A stretch of DNA of 64,000 bases from the NCBI GenBank assembly GCA_022579005.1, contig MU401463.1, positions 310,001 through 374,000 of the forward strand. Reading direction: 5' to 3'. Shown piece after piece: positions 22,877 through 33,496 of the stretch (position 1 is the stretch's first letter; every line of letters starts with the position of its first letter). Under the pieces are notes generated by a model. That model did no database searches and was not told the origin of the DNA. It saw only the letters and a program-made list of their open reading frames with translations. Origin of the DNA: Poronia punctata (lineage: Eukaryota; Ascomycota; Sordariomycetes; Xylariales; Xylariaceae). Both the position numbers and the translations under genes were made by a program.

Positions 22877-24124
22877 GATGATGACTACCTTTCCCTTCAC
22901 TTGATGGTTGTTTGTTCTTGTTCTGGATGGTTCGTACTTGGGCCTTTTGATCGTATAACCCTTGGTGTTTGGTGATGAGGTGTGGATATGATTAAGGTTT
23001 GGAGGGATGTGTCTCCGGAAGAGTCCAGTTGCTGTTTCTTATATGTGTGTATGTCTTACCACCTCCACTATATGGACTTTGCAATTGGCCACTGGCTAGA
23101 GGTGGCAGGTAGGGAATGTGACAGCGTCTACCAGACAATCGATAGTTTGATAGCGTGGGAAGTGTGGTGCGTAGTGACTTCATATATATCGGATCGGGCA
23201 TCTCTACATGGGGAAAAGGGCTTTTGCATACAATAAATCTAGCCCTTTCACTGCTTGTGGAAGGAACCACCCAAAAGCGAACAACTTCACGGCAATAGCG
23301 CTAGATGAACAAACCTACATCCTCTGAGTAAAGCTGATTGTTGTTTACGCGTAACTGATCCGGACATCACTGAGTGACCCAGAGCAAGAGCAACACGGGT
23401 TTTTGATTTGATTCCGACCTTAGCACTACCAATAACAAAATAAAGTGTCATCATAGAGAGCTAATGGAAAGGGGTCGTCGTACAATACAGTACCTGTGTT
23501 TCTTGGGATGTATCATGTGACGATATAAGCAGTCGATGGTCGTTATACGATGATGACGTCAGGTCGTTTTTGACATCGCTATTAATCTACAAGACATGCT
23601 TGGCGTTTGGTTTGACGATATACTCGTATGTATCTGAGAATGGAGATGGGGTAGAGGGCAGCCTTTTGATTTCATTTACACATGAAGGATCATTATCTCT
23701 TGTGTTGATAGGATAGTATAAGCTCTTTTAAAGATGGTAAAGCTGTCGGGCAGACATGTTTTGGTAGGGATCGTACTCGTTTAGTTTTGACAGGGGAGAC
23801 GAGAAGCAAGAACCTTAAAAGAGTCGTATATGCATTTAGTAAAAGATGTGGTCTTCCTATAAGCATATACTTGTCTGCGTAAGACGGGTTATGTGCATCT
23901 CCAAAACCACAGTCTATCAACACAAAATTGAGATATATGGTCTCTCTTTCTTGGTTGATAGATTAGAGGACTGCTTCTTGGTTTCACATTAGTAAATCCA
24001 ATTAGAAATATGAAGACCTTTACAAGGTTAGAGACAATCTAGGAGACACAAAAAGTACAGAGATGTACTAACAAAGCGCGTGGCTGATGTGGCCCATAAC
24101 CAAGGTGGTCTGTGGGCACTTTGA

Positions 24125-24138
24125 TACAAGTACTTGTA
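24125..24138. repeat. Perfect 14-bp GTAC-core palindrome
   Basis: TACAAGTACTTGTA reads the same on both strands. Several related sites follow within 100 bp (GAGTAC, ACATGT, CAAGTACC). Similar palindromes occur at 47030-47047, 47076-47085 and 61464-61473. Confidence 0.85.
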
Positions 24139-24590
24139 CGAGTACGGGCAGGCAAAATAGATACGAGTACATACATGTAGGTAGAGCATGTACTAGGACT
24201 ACAAGTACCTACCTCATGTAATACTTGTGGGCAAGATGAGACCAAGACACTCTTTACATCCGAGTTTACCCACGTGGGAAACGCAGGTTGGTACTAAAAT
24301 ATCCCAACTCGTAATATCACTCGCAGTAAAGGGAAACAAGAATACAATACAAGTCTTTCAACCCTCGTCCACCCCCCTCGGCTTACCCTAGGACCCCGAG
24401 TCGTAACGTTGTTGCAATTACTAACGGGACTTTTAGTGGCGGTGCAGTCCATAGCACGCAGCGGCCTAGGTACAGCAGTCGTAACTCGTACCTAACCTCC
24501 CTAACCTGTTACACGAGGTTGGGTACTACCTACAGTACATAGACTCGCATACAGTAGAGGCGAGCACGGAGGTAAAACTAAAACAGCAGA

Positions 24591-24613
24591 GACACGCAGA
24601 CACGCAGACACGC
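24591..24613. repeat. Octamer tandem repeat (GACACGCA)
   Basis: Two complete GACACGCA units and a third cut after seven bases, in the intergenic region upstream of the coiled-coil protein gene. Confidence 0.8.
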
Positions 24614-25425
24614 GGGGGACGGCTTCATCTCGAACCCAGGCTCAATTGGTCTCCTACGCCGTCACCATTTTCAACTGACCTATCTTGAGGCCGAGTCCAT
24701 TACCGATATGTGGCGGCGTTCTGATCAACTCTCTCGTCTGACTTAGTTCCGGTCTTCTCATCGGTAAGTAAGCCCGATTGATATTTTTCATCCTTGAACC
24801 CTTTGCTTTCCCCAAGTTCCAATACCCTCTCGATCTTGTATGGTATACTTCCTTATCGTTGCTGTCCTTTCCCTTGCCCATTAGCCATGGCGTCTGTTAA
24901 GTTGCTTCGAAAGCATTTTCAAAGCTCTTGTCGTCAATAGAGACTGGCGAGTCGCGACTACATCATGTTCTATCGCATTACACCCATGCTTTTTTTTCTT
25001 CCCTCCCCGTGCCCGCTCTCCGGCCTTTCCATTCGGCATTGGCGGCCAACTCTGTCCGGTTTGGAAACCCCGAGTTATACACGTTCCGTCCTACATTACC
25101 GGGGCGGTACCTTAGCTTCCACCTCACGGGTTCAACATTTATCGGCGCGTCCCTCCCGGCTAACACCCTTTTAGAAAGCTCATTGACGCTTACATCTGCC
25201 CCGTGTTTTTGTGTACGTGGCTTGAGTTTGAGTTTGAGTTTTGTTTGACTGGTTGCCGCAGGTACTGTAGCAGTAACGATCCACCCTGCCAAGTTGCCAA
25301 CCTGACCTGGATCACGTCTTTTTTCTTTCTTCCCTATCCCGACCCTTTGCAGTTGGGTTATCTCATCGTTTGCGAACAAGGCTTTTCACAACACCCAACA
25401 GGATTTCTAGTCGAGTGAGTTCATA

Positions 25426-27051
25426 ATGTCTATAATGGTACGTCGAATCCCGCTATTGGTTTTCATGTTTGTGTACCTGCCACTTTCCGACGGGCTAGGT
25501 CCTCTTCGATCCTCTTCGATCCTCTTCGATCATTCTTCGATCCTCTTCGGTCCTCATCGCTCGGCCAATATAAGATGAACGCCCATATGCTTACCCTACC
25601 CTTCCTTCTAGAACCCTTCTTGGCCCGCCTGGGAATGCCGGGACCAGACTGAGCAGGCAGAAGCATATTACAATCACCACCTGCGCGCCAAGAATCGTCG
25701 TCTACAGGCCGAGAACCAGGCACTCAAACGCCTGCTGCGTCAGAACAATGTTGAATGGCAGTCGCAGCCAAAGGGCAAGGCGCCATCTCCCTCGCGCCGC
25801 GTCACTCGCTCTACCACAAATCAGTTCTCACCACCACCCCTATTGCCGGTAGAGATACAACTCGGTATACTTTATTATGCTCTACAAAGTCCTCATCCCA
25901 TCGTCGACCCACTCACCAAGAGCAGACTGGATCGCATGCTGCCCCATGAGAAATCCAAGCGTCCTAATATTGCCATCCACTTCCTCGCCACATGTCGAGC
26001 CTTTCTGTACGAGGGCAACCGGATGCTCTGGTCCAATAACACCTTTTTGTTCACCAGCCCAGCCACGCTGAAGCACTTTGCAGAGCTCGACTCGTGTTAC
26101 CGCCATCAGGTCCAGCATGTTACGCTCCGCCTCATTGCCAGATTCTACGATGACGAAGACCGGGTGCACCGACTACCGCGAACCTACCATTCCAGCCTCA
26201 GGGGGCCCGTCAAGCTGACAATCCAGAGGCGGCCCAAGGAAAAGACGCTGGCCCGCCGTGGGTTCCGTGCCTATGCTTGGTATCAACTCGTCGACTATCT
26301 CGAGGCTTTGTTGCCTCCCCACAATCCCGACCTAGCCGCTGCGTCCAACTGGACTGCCTCCAACTCGTCTCACACTGTCCCGTACCCGAGACTTCTGCCT
26401 TTGCTCGAGAGTCTCCGAATCGACTTTGTCAACTTCACGGATGACCTGTTCCAGTACCCACCTCCGCAACTGCACGACTTGGCCTCCCATCAACTAGGTT
26501 GCATGCTAAACGAGCTGATCTTGACGGGCGTGCCCACGGACGAGTGTGGAACCAGGGTTACCACAGAGCTCTCGGGCCTGTTGAAGGACGAAGGTCTTCT
26601 CCTCGACCACGGCCCTGTCATGGTGGGTAGAACGAATGGGCTCCGACCCCTAACTTACGACGAGCCAGACAACTATTCGTACAAGGTAGTCCGAGCCATG
26701 CCGCTGCCCCCGCAGCATCAACTATTCGACGACATGCACCACAGACATGATGTCGTCGACTTCCCGCCGGCCCCACCGGACGAGGGCGAACCCCCGTTCT
26801 CCATGTACCACTCTTGCCGCACCATCTGGAAGAAGGTGCCGCTCAAACCGGGCGCGAGCGACGAGAAACGTGTATGGAAATTATTCGACCGTATCAGCGG
26901 CTTACCCTGGGACGATGTCCAGCTAGACGCCACCATGTTTGATGATTTGGACGACGAGGAAGGCCCCATGGTTTGCGAGAATTGCGGCGATATCCACCCC
27001 GGCGCATTACTTCCCGATGAACTCATGGATCTCTACGACGATGAACCCTGA
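25426..27051 (+). CDS. Coiled-coil protein with F-box-like motif, function unknown
   Basis: Proposed as two exons: a 4-codon exon (25426-25437, MSIM) and 25612-27051, joined across a 174-bp intron, giving 483 residues. The large exon is open back to a TAG acceptor at 25609-25611, and the only ATG with a matching donor (ATGGTACG) lies at the small exon. The first 55 residues contain a Glu/Gln/Arg/Leu-rich coiled-coil (AKNRRLQAENQALKRLLRQ). LPVEIQLGILYYAL resembles an F-box-like or 2EXR N-terminal helix. The rest is a conserved-looking fungal globular region ending in MVCENCGDIHPGALLPDELM, a possible zinc knuckle. I cannot name a function. If the intron is wrong, the first in-frame ATG after 25612 is far downstream, which argues for the split start. 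Confidence 0.65.
25501..25550. repeat. Decamer tandem repeat inside an intron
   Basis: Three exact CCTCTTCGAT units, then diverged units to about 25550. They lie within the proposed first intron of the coiled-coil protein gene and form a pyrimidine-rich tract upstream of the acceptor. Confidence 0.85.
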
Positions 27052-27434
27052 ATATATCTCAGCAATGCAAGAATTACGAAAATATGACCAGAGAAAGTCG
27101 AGGGGTTGTAGCGTTTTTCGCCTCGTTGCAAATGAGCGCTCATTTGATCTGATACCACGTTTGTTTCGGATTCTTTTCATCGGTTCGTTCGGTGGTGTTG
27201 TTTGTTTGTCTGTCTACCTAGATGCATGTTTGATCTTTGTTGGTATGGAGTTATGAAGAAATGTAGACAAAGGACAGATGGAGGAGATAAAAGGAAGGAG
27301 GAGACTATAAAAGAAAAACAAGTGTCAGAAACTCGAGAGAGCCCCTCTTCACCCATCTCATTCCGGTCTGTCTCCATGTACATAAATTAAGATGTGTATA
27401 TGAATGTAATGGACCGGGTCACGTCAGCTCCGTT

Positions 27435-27459
27435 AGTCTAGTCTAGTCTAGTCTAGTCT
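27435..27459. repeat. Pentamer tandem repeat (AGTCT)5
   Basis: Five exact AGTCT units in the 3' flank of the coiled-coil protein gene. Confidence 0.9.
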
Positions 27460-27670
27460 TGACCAGTGAGGTTAGGATAGACAAGGTTATTCTCGTTGCT
27501 TGCCTGCTTGACTAGGTTCAGGTAGGCAAGGTGAGTGAGCAGCGTTCATTTGTGATGATATTTTGGTTTTATAGTTGATTAACTGACTATAGGTACTATA
27601 CTGTACCTTTTCCATGAAGAGAGAGAGAGCAAGAGAAAATGAGAGAGAGAGCAAGAGCAAGAGAGAGAGA

Positions 27671-28121
27671 GAAAAAGACATACACATCTTTATAACTTCA
27701 TCTACCCCTAACCTAACTGTGTTAAAGGGAAAGGGAAAGCCCCCCTCTTAAAGGCTAGATAGTTTAGTTCAGTTTAGGTCCTAGGTTTGTTTGCGTATAT
27801 ATTTATCAAGGTAGTAGGGTAGTAGGGAGAGAAGGAAAGAAAAAAAAAAGCAAGAGCAAGAGAGAAAAAAAGCAAGAGCAAGAAAGAAAAAAGCAAAAGC
27901 AAAAAAAAGAGAGCAAGAGCAAGAGCAAGAGAAAAAGAGCAAAAGCAAGAGCAAGAAAAAGAAAAAAAAAAGACATATACATTTTTATAACTTTATTTAC
28001 CTTTAATTTAACTATGTTAAAAAAAAGAAAAACTCTTTCTTTAAAAGCTAAATAGTTTAGTTTAGTTTAAGTTTTAAGTTTGTTTATATATATATTAATA
28101 AAGTAGTAAAGTAATAAAGTA
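27671..28121. repeat. Tandem duplication with C-to-T/G-to-A divergence (RIP-like)
   Basis: Copy A starts with GACATACACATCTTTATAAC near 27677, copy B with GACATATACATTTTTATAAC near 27972. Throughout the roughly 155 bp, C in A becomes T in B and G becomes A (for example TTTGCGTAT to TTTATATAT, GGTCCTAGG to AGTTTTAAG), with very few other changes and about two short indels. The flanking GCAAG satellites also become GTAAA after copy B. This strand-symmetric transition pattern is what repeat-induced point mutation produces. Confidence 0.8.
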
Positions 28122-28580
28122 ACAAATAAAAAAAGAGAAAAAGAAAAAGTAAAAAAAAGTAAAAAAAAGAGAGGAAAAAAAAAACCAAAAAAGTAAAAAA
28201 GAGAAATAATAAAGGATAAAATAGGAATATAAGGGTTTCTTCTTGTCTTTAAAAGAAAACTTAATAATCGCCTTCTTATAACTAGGTAGGTAGGTTCTAA
28301 GTTTAATTTCACTATTACAAGAGTATAAAGAAGAAGAAAAAAGGGAATTGGTATACTGGCTATACGTACGTAGCAGCTGATAGATGTAATATGTATATAG
28401 AGGTATAGTAGAAGAGTGATACAATTTACCAAGGTCAAGATAAAAGTGAATTGGGTAAACTACTGGTATATATATTGTCTTTCCTTTATTTTTGGTTCTA
28501 CCACGCCAGAACAAAACAAGCCAAGGCTCTTTTAACACTACCCTTGGGGCGGACGGGGACTAACTTGAGCGAACAATTAA

Positions 28581-31500
28581 TTACTCTTCTTCGTCTTCAT
28601 CCTCGTCGTCATCATCCTCATCATCGTCCTCATCTTCATCCTCTTCGGACGATTCTTCTTCAGCCTCTTCCTCTCCTTCTTCTGCCTCATCGACTACGCC
28701 ACCTTCCTTTTCTAGCTTCAAATACTCATCCCACTCAGGGAACAACTCGTCATCTTCAACCGGCACACCGATGATCTTGGCTACCCGGCCTTTCTTGGAT
28801 TTCTCTAGACTTTCTTTCCATGCTTTGACGGCGTCTGTTGCCAAGCTTGGCTTGTACGTCTGGGAGAAGAGGACGGCTTCTGCGAGTCTGTTCGTCTTAG
28901 TCAGGACGTCGACGCAACCGGCCGTATCGCCAAGTAACCACTTGCAGCTAAAGGCGACGTTGTGTGCACCCGATTCCTCAGCTTGCGCGGCAAGGGCCTT
29001 TAGGCCTTCTTGGTCCGAGGTGCTGGAGTGGATTAGAAGGAGGGAGCCCAGGTCGCGCGCGTGCGTGAAGCATTCAGTGGCTAGCTTTACGTCCCAGCCA
29101 GCGAGGGCAGCGTCGCCGACCGTCTTCCACTTGTGCTCGACGTCGGCCTGCCGTGCCAGGTCCAAAGCGATATCGAGCTGGTTCAGGGCAAGGGCGAGGT
29201 CGAACTTGTGTTCGGGGTCCGTCGCCACCTCGAGGGCCAACTCTTTGTGGCCCTGTCCCTCGAGGAAGCGAGCAATCTTATTCAGCTGATCGGTGGGGAT
29301 GCTGGGCAGAAGTTCGGCAGCCGTCTCCATATCGCCTCGTAGGACTAGAGTCTGGTACTCTAGCACAGGCAGTGACAGGGCAAAAGACGTGACGTTGACA
29401 TCCTTGTCTGCGAGGTAAATCCTGGAATCTCTCTGGATGAAACCAAGCGAGTACATGGGCTGGTCGAAGTGAGTGATGGTGTAGGTCTGGTCACCGACTA
29501 GGCTGTTCAGCCGGTTGGTGCTGTTGGTGTAGATGAACGAGTCGCCAACCCATTCACCCGTGCGTACACTCTCCGCTATATCAGTGATGACCTCGAAGGC
29601 TGCCTCCACTCCATCCTCGTCGACTTGGCCAGCTTGAGTGGCTTCTATATAGTTCTCACGCGAGAATCGGAGGACATAGAAAGTATCCTCACAAGCCAGC
29701 GTCACAAGCTCACCACTGTCGGACCAGTAGACTTGTCTAGGTTCAACTTCGATGCGTCGGACGAGCCCACCTGTTGCCCAATCGTAGAACGAGATGCCAC
29801 CCTGTCCCTTGACACCGAGGAGGATACCGCCAGTGAGTCCATCAACTTGAAATGGAATGTCTAGGCCGCCGGATTTCTCGACAAAATTCTTGTACACCTT
29901 GACCACTACGCAGGTACAGTCAGTCAGTCAGTCAGTCAGTCAGTCAATCAGTCGCCAGCCCCAACAATCATAGCCAGAGAGCAAGGCAAGAATTAGTCGA
30001 TGGGGACAAGTGCCTACTAACCTGTGCTTGATTCTCTTATCGCATAATCGTTATTGTTCTCCTTAGAAGCCCATACGAAGTCGAGAGCCGAGCCAAAAGC
30101 CTTGTTTCGCCATGCCAGTGCTGTGTAGATGATATCTGTACAATGCAAAATAAGTGTCAGGATAATGCTGTATGGGAGTTACGATAATTAGGTCAACGCA
30201 CATTCACCGTCTCCACAGACAGCTACGAAGCGGCCGTTGGGTGAGTGGATCAAGGTCTGGGGGTATATCTCGCAAGTGCCCAAATCTTTAGTCGGAAGGG
30301 TGATTGGCACATTGTCTTTAACAGAAGCATCTAATTCCATAGTTAGTAATGCGGCAGTAAACTTGGTCTTGGAGGGTAGTAGGGTCACGCACCGCCGCCC
30401 TTGATCATGGAAGAGACGATCTCGTTGTGCCGGGCCCAGATGAGCTTGCCGGAGCCATCCATGGATACGGCAGGTTCTTCTCGGCCAAGCTTGACCACGA
30501 CGGCGCCGTCATCGAAACCGACCGCGATACCCTGCTTGCCTCGCTGATAGGCAACACACCAACACCTTTCCAGTCCATAGTTAAGGGACTGTTCGAATCG
30601 ATAGGCTGCACAGATACAAGTCAGAAAACCGTACACCGTCTTACCACCTCAATCAACTTGATATCGAGTCACTCACTGTTGGCGTGCCACATCCGAATCG
30701 TGCCATCCTCGGAACCAGATATGATGATCGGCAGCTCGGGGTGGTATATCGCGAACGAGACGTTACTCGTGTGACCCTCCAAGCTAGCTATCAGAGACTT
30801 GGTGGTATAATCCCATACCCTATCAACATTATAAGCTAAATGCTCACAAGCCGTCAAGAAAAGGAGAAGACTTACTTCACAGTCCTGTCATCCGATGTGG
30901 TTAAGAGGTATGGCTTATCGCTGTGGGGGTAATACTACCGGCCTAGTTAGTATGCTCCCAGGCAGAGGGCGTATGGCGACTTACATCGACATGATTGACT
31001 CCCTTAGTCTCGTGTGCTTCGAGTGTGAAGTTCGGAGAGGAGGAGCCCAGACTCCAGATTTTGACCGTCCTAAGCTGTTCAGTATACCATGGAAATCCCA
31101 AGTATAAGACTGGGCACATACCGGTCCAAACAGGCCGAGGCGAAGGTGTTTGTGTCTTTGGGGTTGATGGCCAAGCTCATAACATAATGACTATGACCTT
31201 CAAAAACCTGGACACACTTCCCTGCAAACCCAAATCAGTGCCTGTTACACGCTTTAAAACCAAGTGTACAGAGTACTGAAACTTACATTGACGGTCCCAG
31301 TCCCACTGTACAGAGGTTAGTAAGCATATATGGGCCACATATAGCCAGCAGTGCGACGATGATGCCGTAATATCATGTGAGTGGAACGGGTGAGAAGCTT
31401 ACAAGCTTGATAGTCATCTATAAAATCGTTAGCAAACCCTTGGGGCCATCCACATACAATATCGGTACTCACATCATCGCTGGCCGTTAGGACGAAGCTC

Positions 31501-32197
31501 TGTGTCGGGTGGACAACAATAGCTCTGATATAATCCGGATGCGCTTCAAACGAGGTGACCTTCTCGGATGTGTTATAATTATAAACGCGAAGTTGGAAGT
31601 CGTCCGAACCGCAGACGATCCAATTCTTCCTAGCCACGAAGCGACCAGCTCGCACAGGGACGTCGGTAAGCTTATTACGCGAGTAGAGATTAGCGACGGG
31701 TTATCTTTTGCCAATCTAAAGGACACGAGTCGGTTGGGCGACAGCGAGAAGGCCGAGCATGCCGCCACACATCATATAGAGGGCTCCCTGAAGACTGACC
31801 TCGAACGTCTTCACGACCTGCTGCGTCTCGTACGACCATATGTAGACATGGCCTACACAACGTTAGCCACGACTCGAGGGGCGGTTTGGAAGCGAGGAAC
31901 ATGCCGCTGTAGAGTGTTGTCAAGATCCAGGGCTCTTGTGGGTGGAAATCGACAGATTTGACACGCTCGCTGCGCGCAAAGAGCTGGCGCTGTATATCGT
32001 AATTATATCAGCATCAGAGTGTTCTAGACCTGGAAGTAGAGGACCTTGTGGTGGAGGGCGAGGAACATGGGGCGAGGCAGCACAAGTACGAAAGCTGCTT
32101 TGCTCCTCGTCTCAAAACAACCACTAGTTGCGCAGGGTCTCCTCCTCGGAGTTGCCATGTCCGTAGCGAAATTACACACCTTGACGTCTAACCTCAT
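28581..32197 (-). CDS. SEC27: Coatomer subunit beta' (beta'-COP)
   Basis: Fourteen minus-strand exons: 32197-32180, 31989-31905, 31852-31800, 31670-31473, 31417-31403, 31305-31287, 31221-31122, 31069-30985, 30934-30876, 30819-30677, 30605-30393, 30330-30202, 30135-30022, 29905-28581. Total 851 residues, near the family length. The N-terminus [20 protein letters not shown], then WD40 repeats (for example [58 protein letters not shown]), then the alpha-solenoid ([39 protein letters not shown]) and a highly acidic tail. Sec27 is part of the COPI coat, which binds dilysine cargo for Golgi-to-ER transport. Exons 5 and 6 are microexons of 15 and 19 nt. Intron 2 (31904-31853) needs a GC donor, since only G|GC restores LYSGHVYIW. 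Confidence 0.94.
29917..29952. repeat. (CAGT)n microsatellite in a SEC27 intron
   Basis: Seven exact CAGT units (29917-29944), then CAAT and one more CAGT, near the acceptor side of the last SEC27 intron. Confidence 0.9.
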
Positions 32198-33496
32198 GTT
32201 TTAGGCGCCGGGTATGGCAAACGTATGATCGACAGGCGGGTTATAGGCCAAAAGAAATCGGCTTAACAGCAATTGGGTACGGAAGCTCGTCACAGCTCGA
32301 AATCACATGGGAGAGGGAACCCCCAGTTGCGGTGCACTTGGGTCGGGTCGGTGGGGACACGGTCGCTTTGACGATTTAATATGCCCAAGCTGCACGCTTC
32401 AGCATGAGTTGTCGATAGAAAGAACGTATGCGGGTGGTAACGGCTCGTTGTAGATGTTGGTATCGGATGTGTGTGTGTGTGTGTGGCAGCGGTAGGAGAG
32501 ACACCTGCAGTTTGTAGAATGAACGAGACACCGTTGAATGTCCCAATTGTCTACAAGTACATGTAAGGCTACCTGTAAGGAGCTGTCTGAATGCTAAAGT
32601 TGACACTTGACAATTGAACCAAGCAGTGCCAGCCTGGGGAAGATTGGCGTACAATGATTGGTTGTCCCCAAGTTCAAGTCCCACTGCTTTTCAAAGACCA
32701 TATGGACACTTTACTCGTATAAGTTCATGCGCATTTCTAGACTAGGCTAGGTTACAGGGTTACTTATCGCCCCTTATCGTCTGGCGGCTCCCACACTACC
32801 TACAAGTAGTATAATGTATTTGATCTTTCAACAGCACAGCCAGTTCAGGGGCAGAATGCATGTTCCTATCATGAGGACCGGAGAGGTCCCTTGCCTCATA
32901 CAAGGTAGCCTTTTGCGGGCAAAAATCAGACTTCTACCTATTTTGAAAAAAATTTGACGGAGGGGATAAAAGCTTGTGCGCCATGTTTATACCGGATTGC
33001 CAACTCTTGCTGGAACAGCTTCGCAACGACCACTGGTTCAAGAGAGTCGGGACTTGGGAGGAGGCAACCCAAACCCAGTCTCCAGTGATTATCTTATTTT
33101 ATTTCAAGTCGCCATCATCACAAGTCAGCACACTATGTGTACCTATGAAAAACGCACGCATAAAGATCATGCTGCTAATAGCAGATATTCTCATTTGTCT
33201 ACTTGATCCGACCCTCTACTCTATTGTCCCCCATGCATAAGGACCGTGTATAGCATAGCAAACTATTCACTGTTGCAGTAAACTTAGAACACAGGAGCCT
33301 GTTGGTGATCATGATCAACCAAGATATTGTGTGATTTCATTTCCATTGCGCCCTTTGTGCTCCTTCGGTATATCACCTCTTAACGCCTTTTTTGCCGTAA
33401 CAAATTCTTTAGAAAGGAAACTGAGCGCTTGCTGACATGTCATAACTTCGTGGAAACCTCAACTGATGTTCCTAACCCCGCCGATGATGAACAAAG
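32198..33496. other. Intergenic region between SEC27 and mannitol-1-phosphate dehydrogenase
   Basis: 1.3 kb with a (TG)9 microsatellite at 32468-32485 and no gene that I can support. It contains the SEC27 promoter and the 3' flank of the dehydrogenase gene. Confidence 0.55.
32468..32485. repeat. (TG)9 microsatellite
   Basis: Nine TG units about 270 bp upstream of the SEC27 start. Confidence 0.9.

Larger units (their letters stand above)
22877..25425. other. 2.5-kb divergent intergenic region with GTAC palindromes
   Basis: No supportable gene. It contains two GATCG cores near 22950 and 23191 upstream of the BLI-3-like gene, a cluster of GTAC-core palindromes at 24125-24230, and a small GACACGCA repeat at 24591-24613. 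Several open frames near 24900-25400 look like chance frames in the promoter of the next gene. Confidence 0.5.
27052..28580. other. Low-complexity intergenic region with a diverged tandem duplication
   Basis: No gene. It holds AGTCT repeats (27435-27459), GA/GCAAGA-rich satellites (27615-27675 and 27830-27970) and two copies of a roughly 155-bp sequence (27671-27830 and 27965-28121) that differ almost only by C-to-T and G-to-A. AT and purine content rise sharply between 27830 and 28260. Confidence 0.75.

Noticed and set aside
22940..23200. Two GATCG cores upstream of the BLI-3-like gene as white-collar light-response sites
   Set aside because: The full extended consensus is not met and five-base cores are frequent by chance, so I do not annotate them as regulatory sites.
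24928..25248. 106-codon frame upstream of the coiled-coil protein
   Set aside because: Rich in Ser/Leu/Pro with no motif, in a promoter region. Not connected by a plausible splice site to the large exon.
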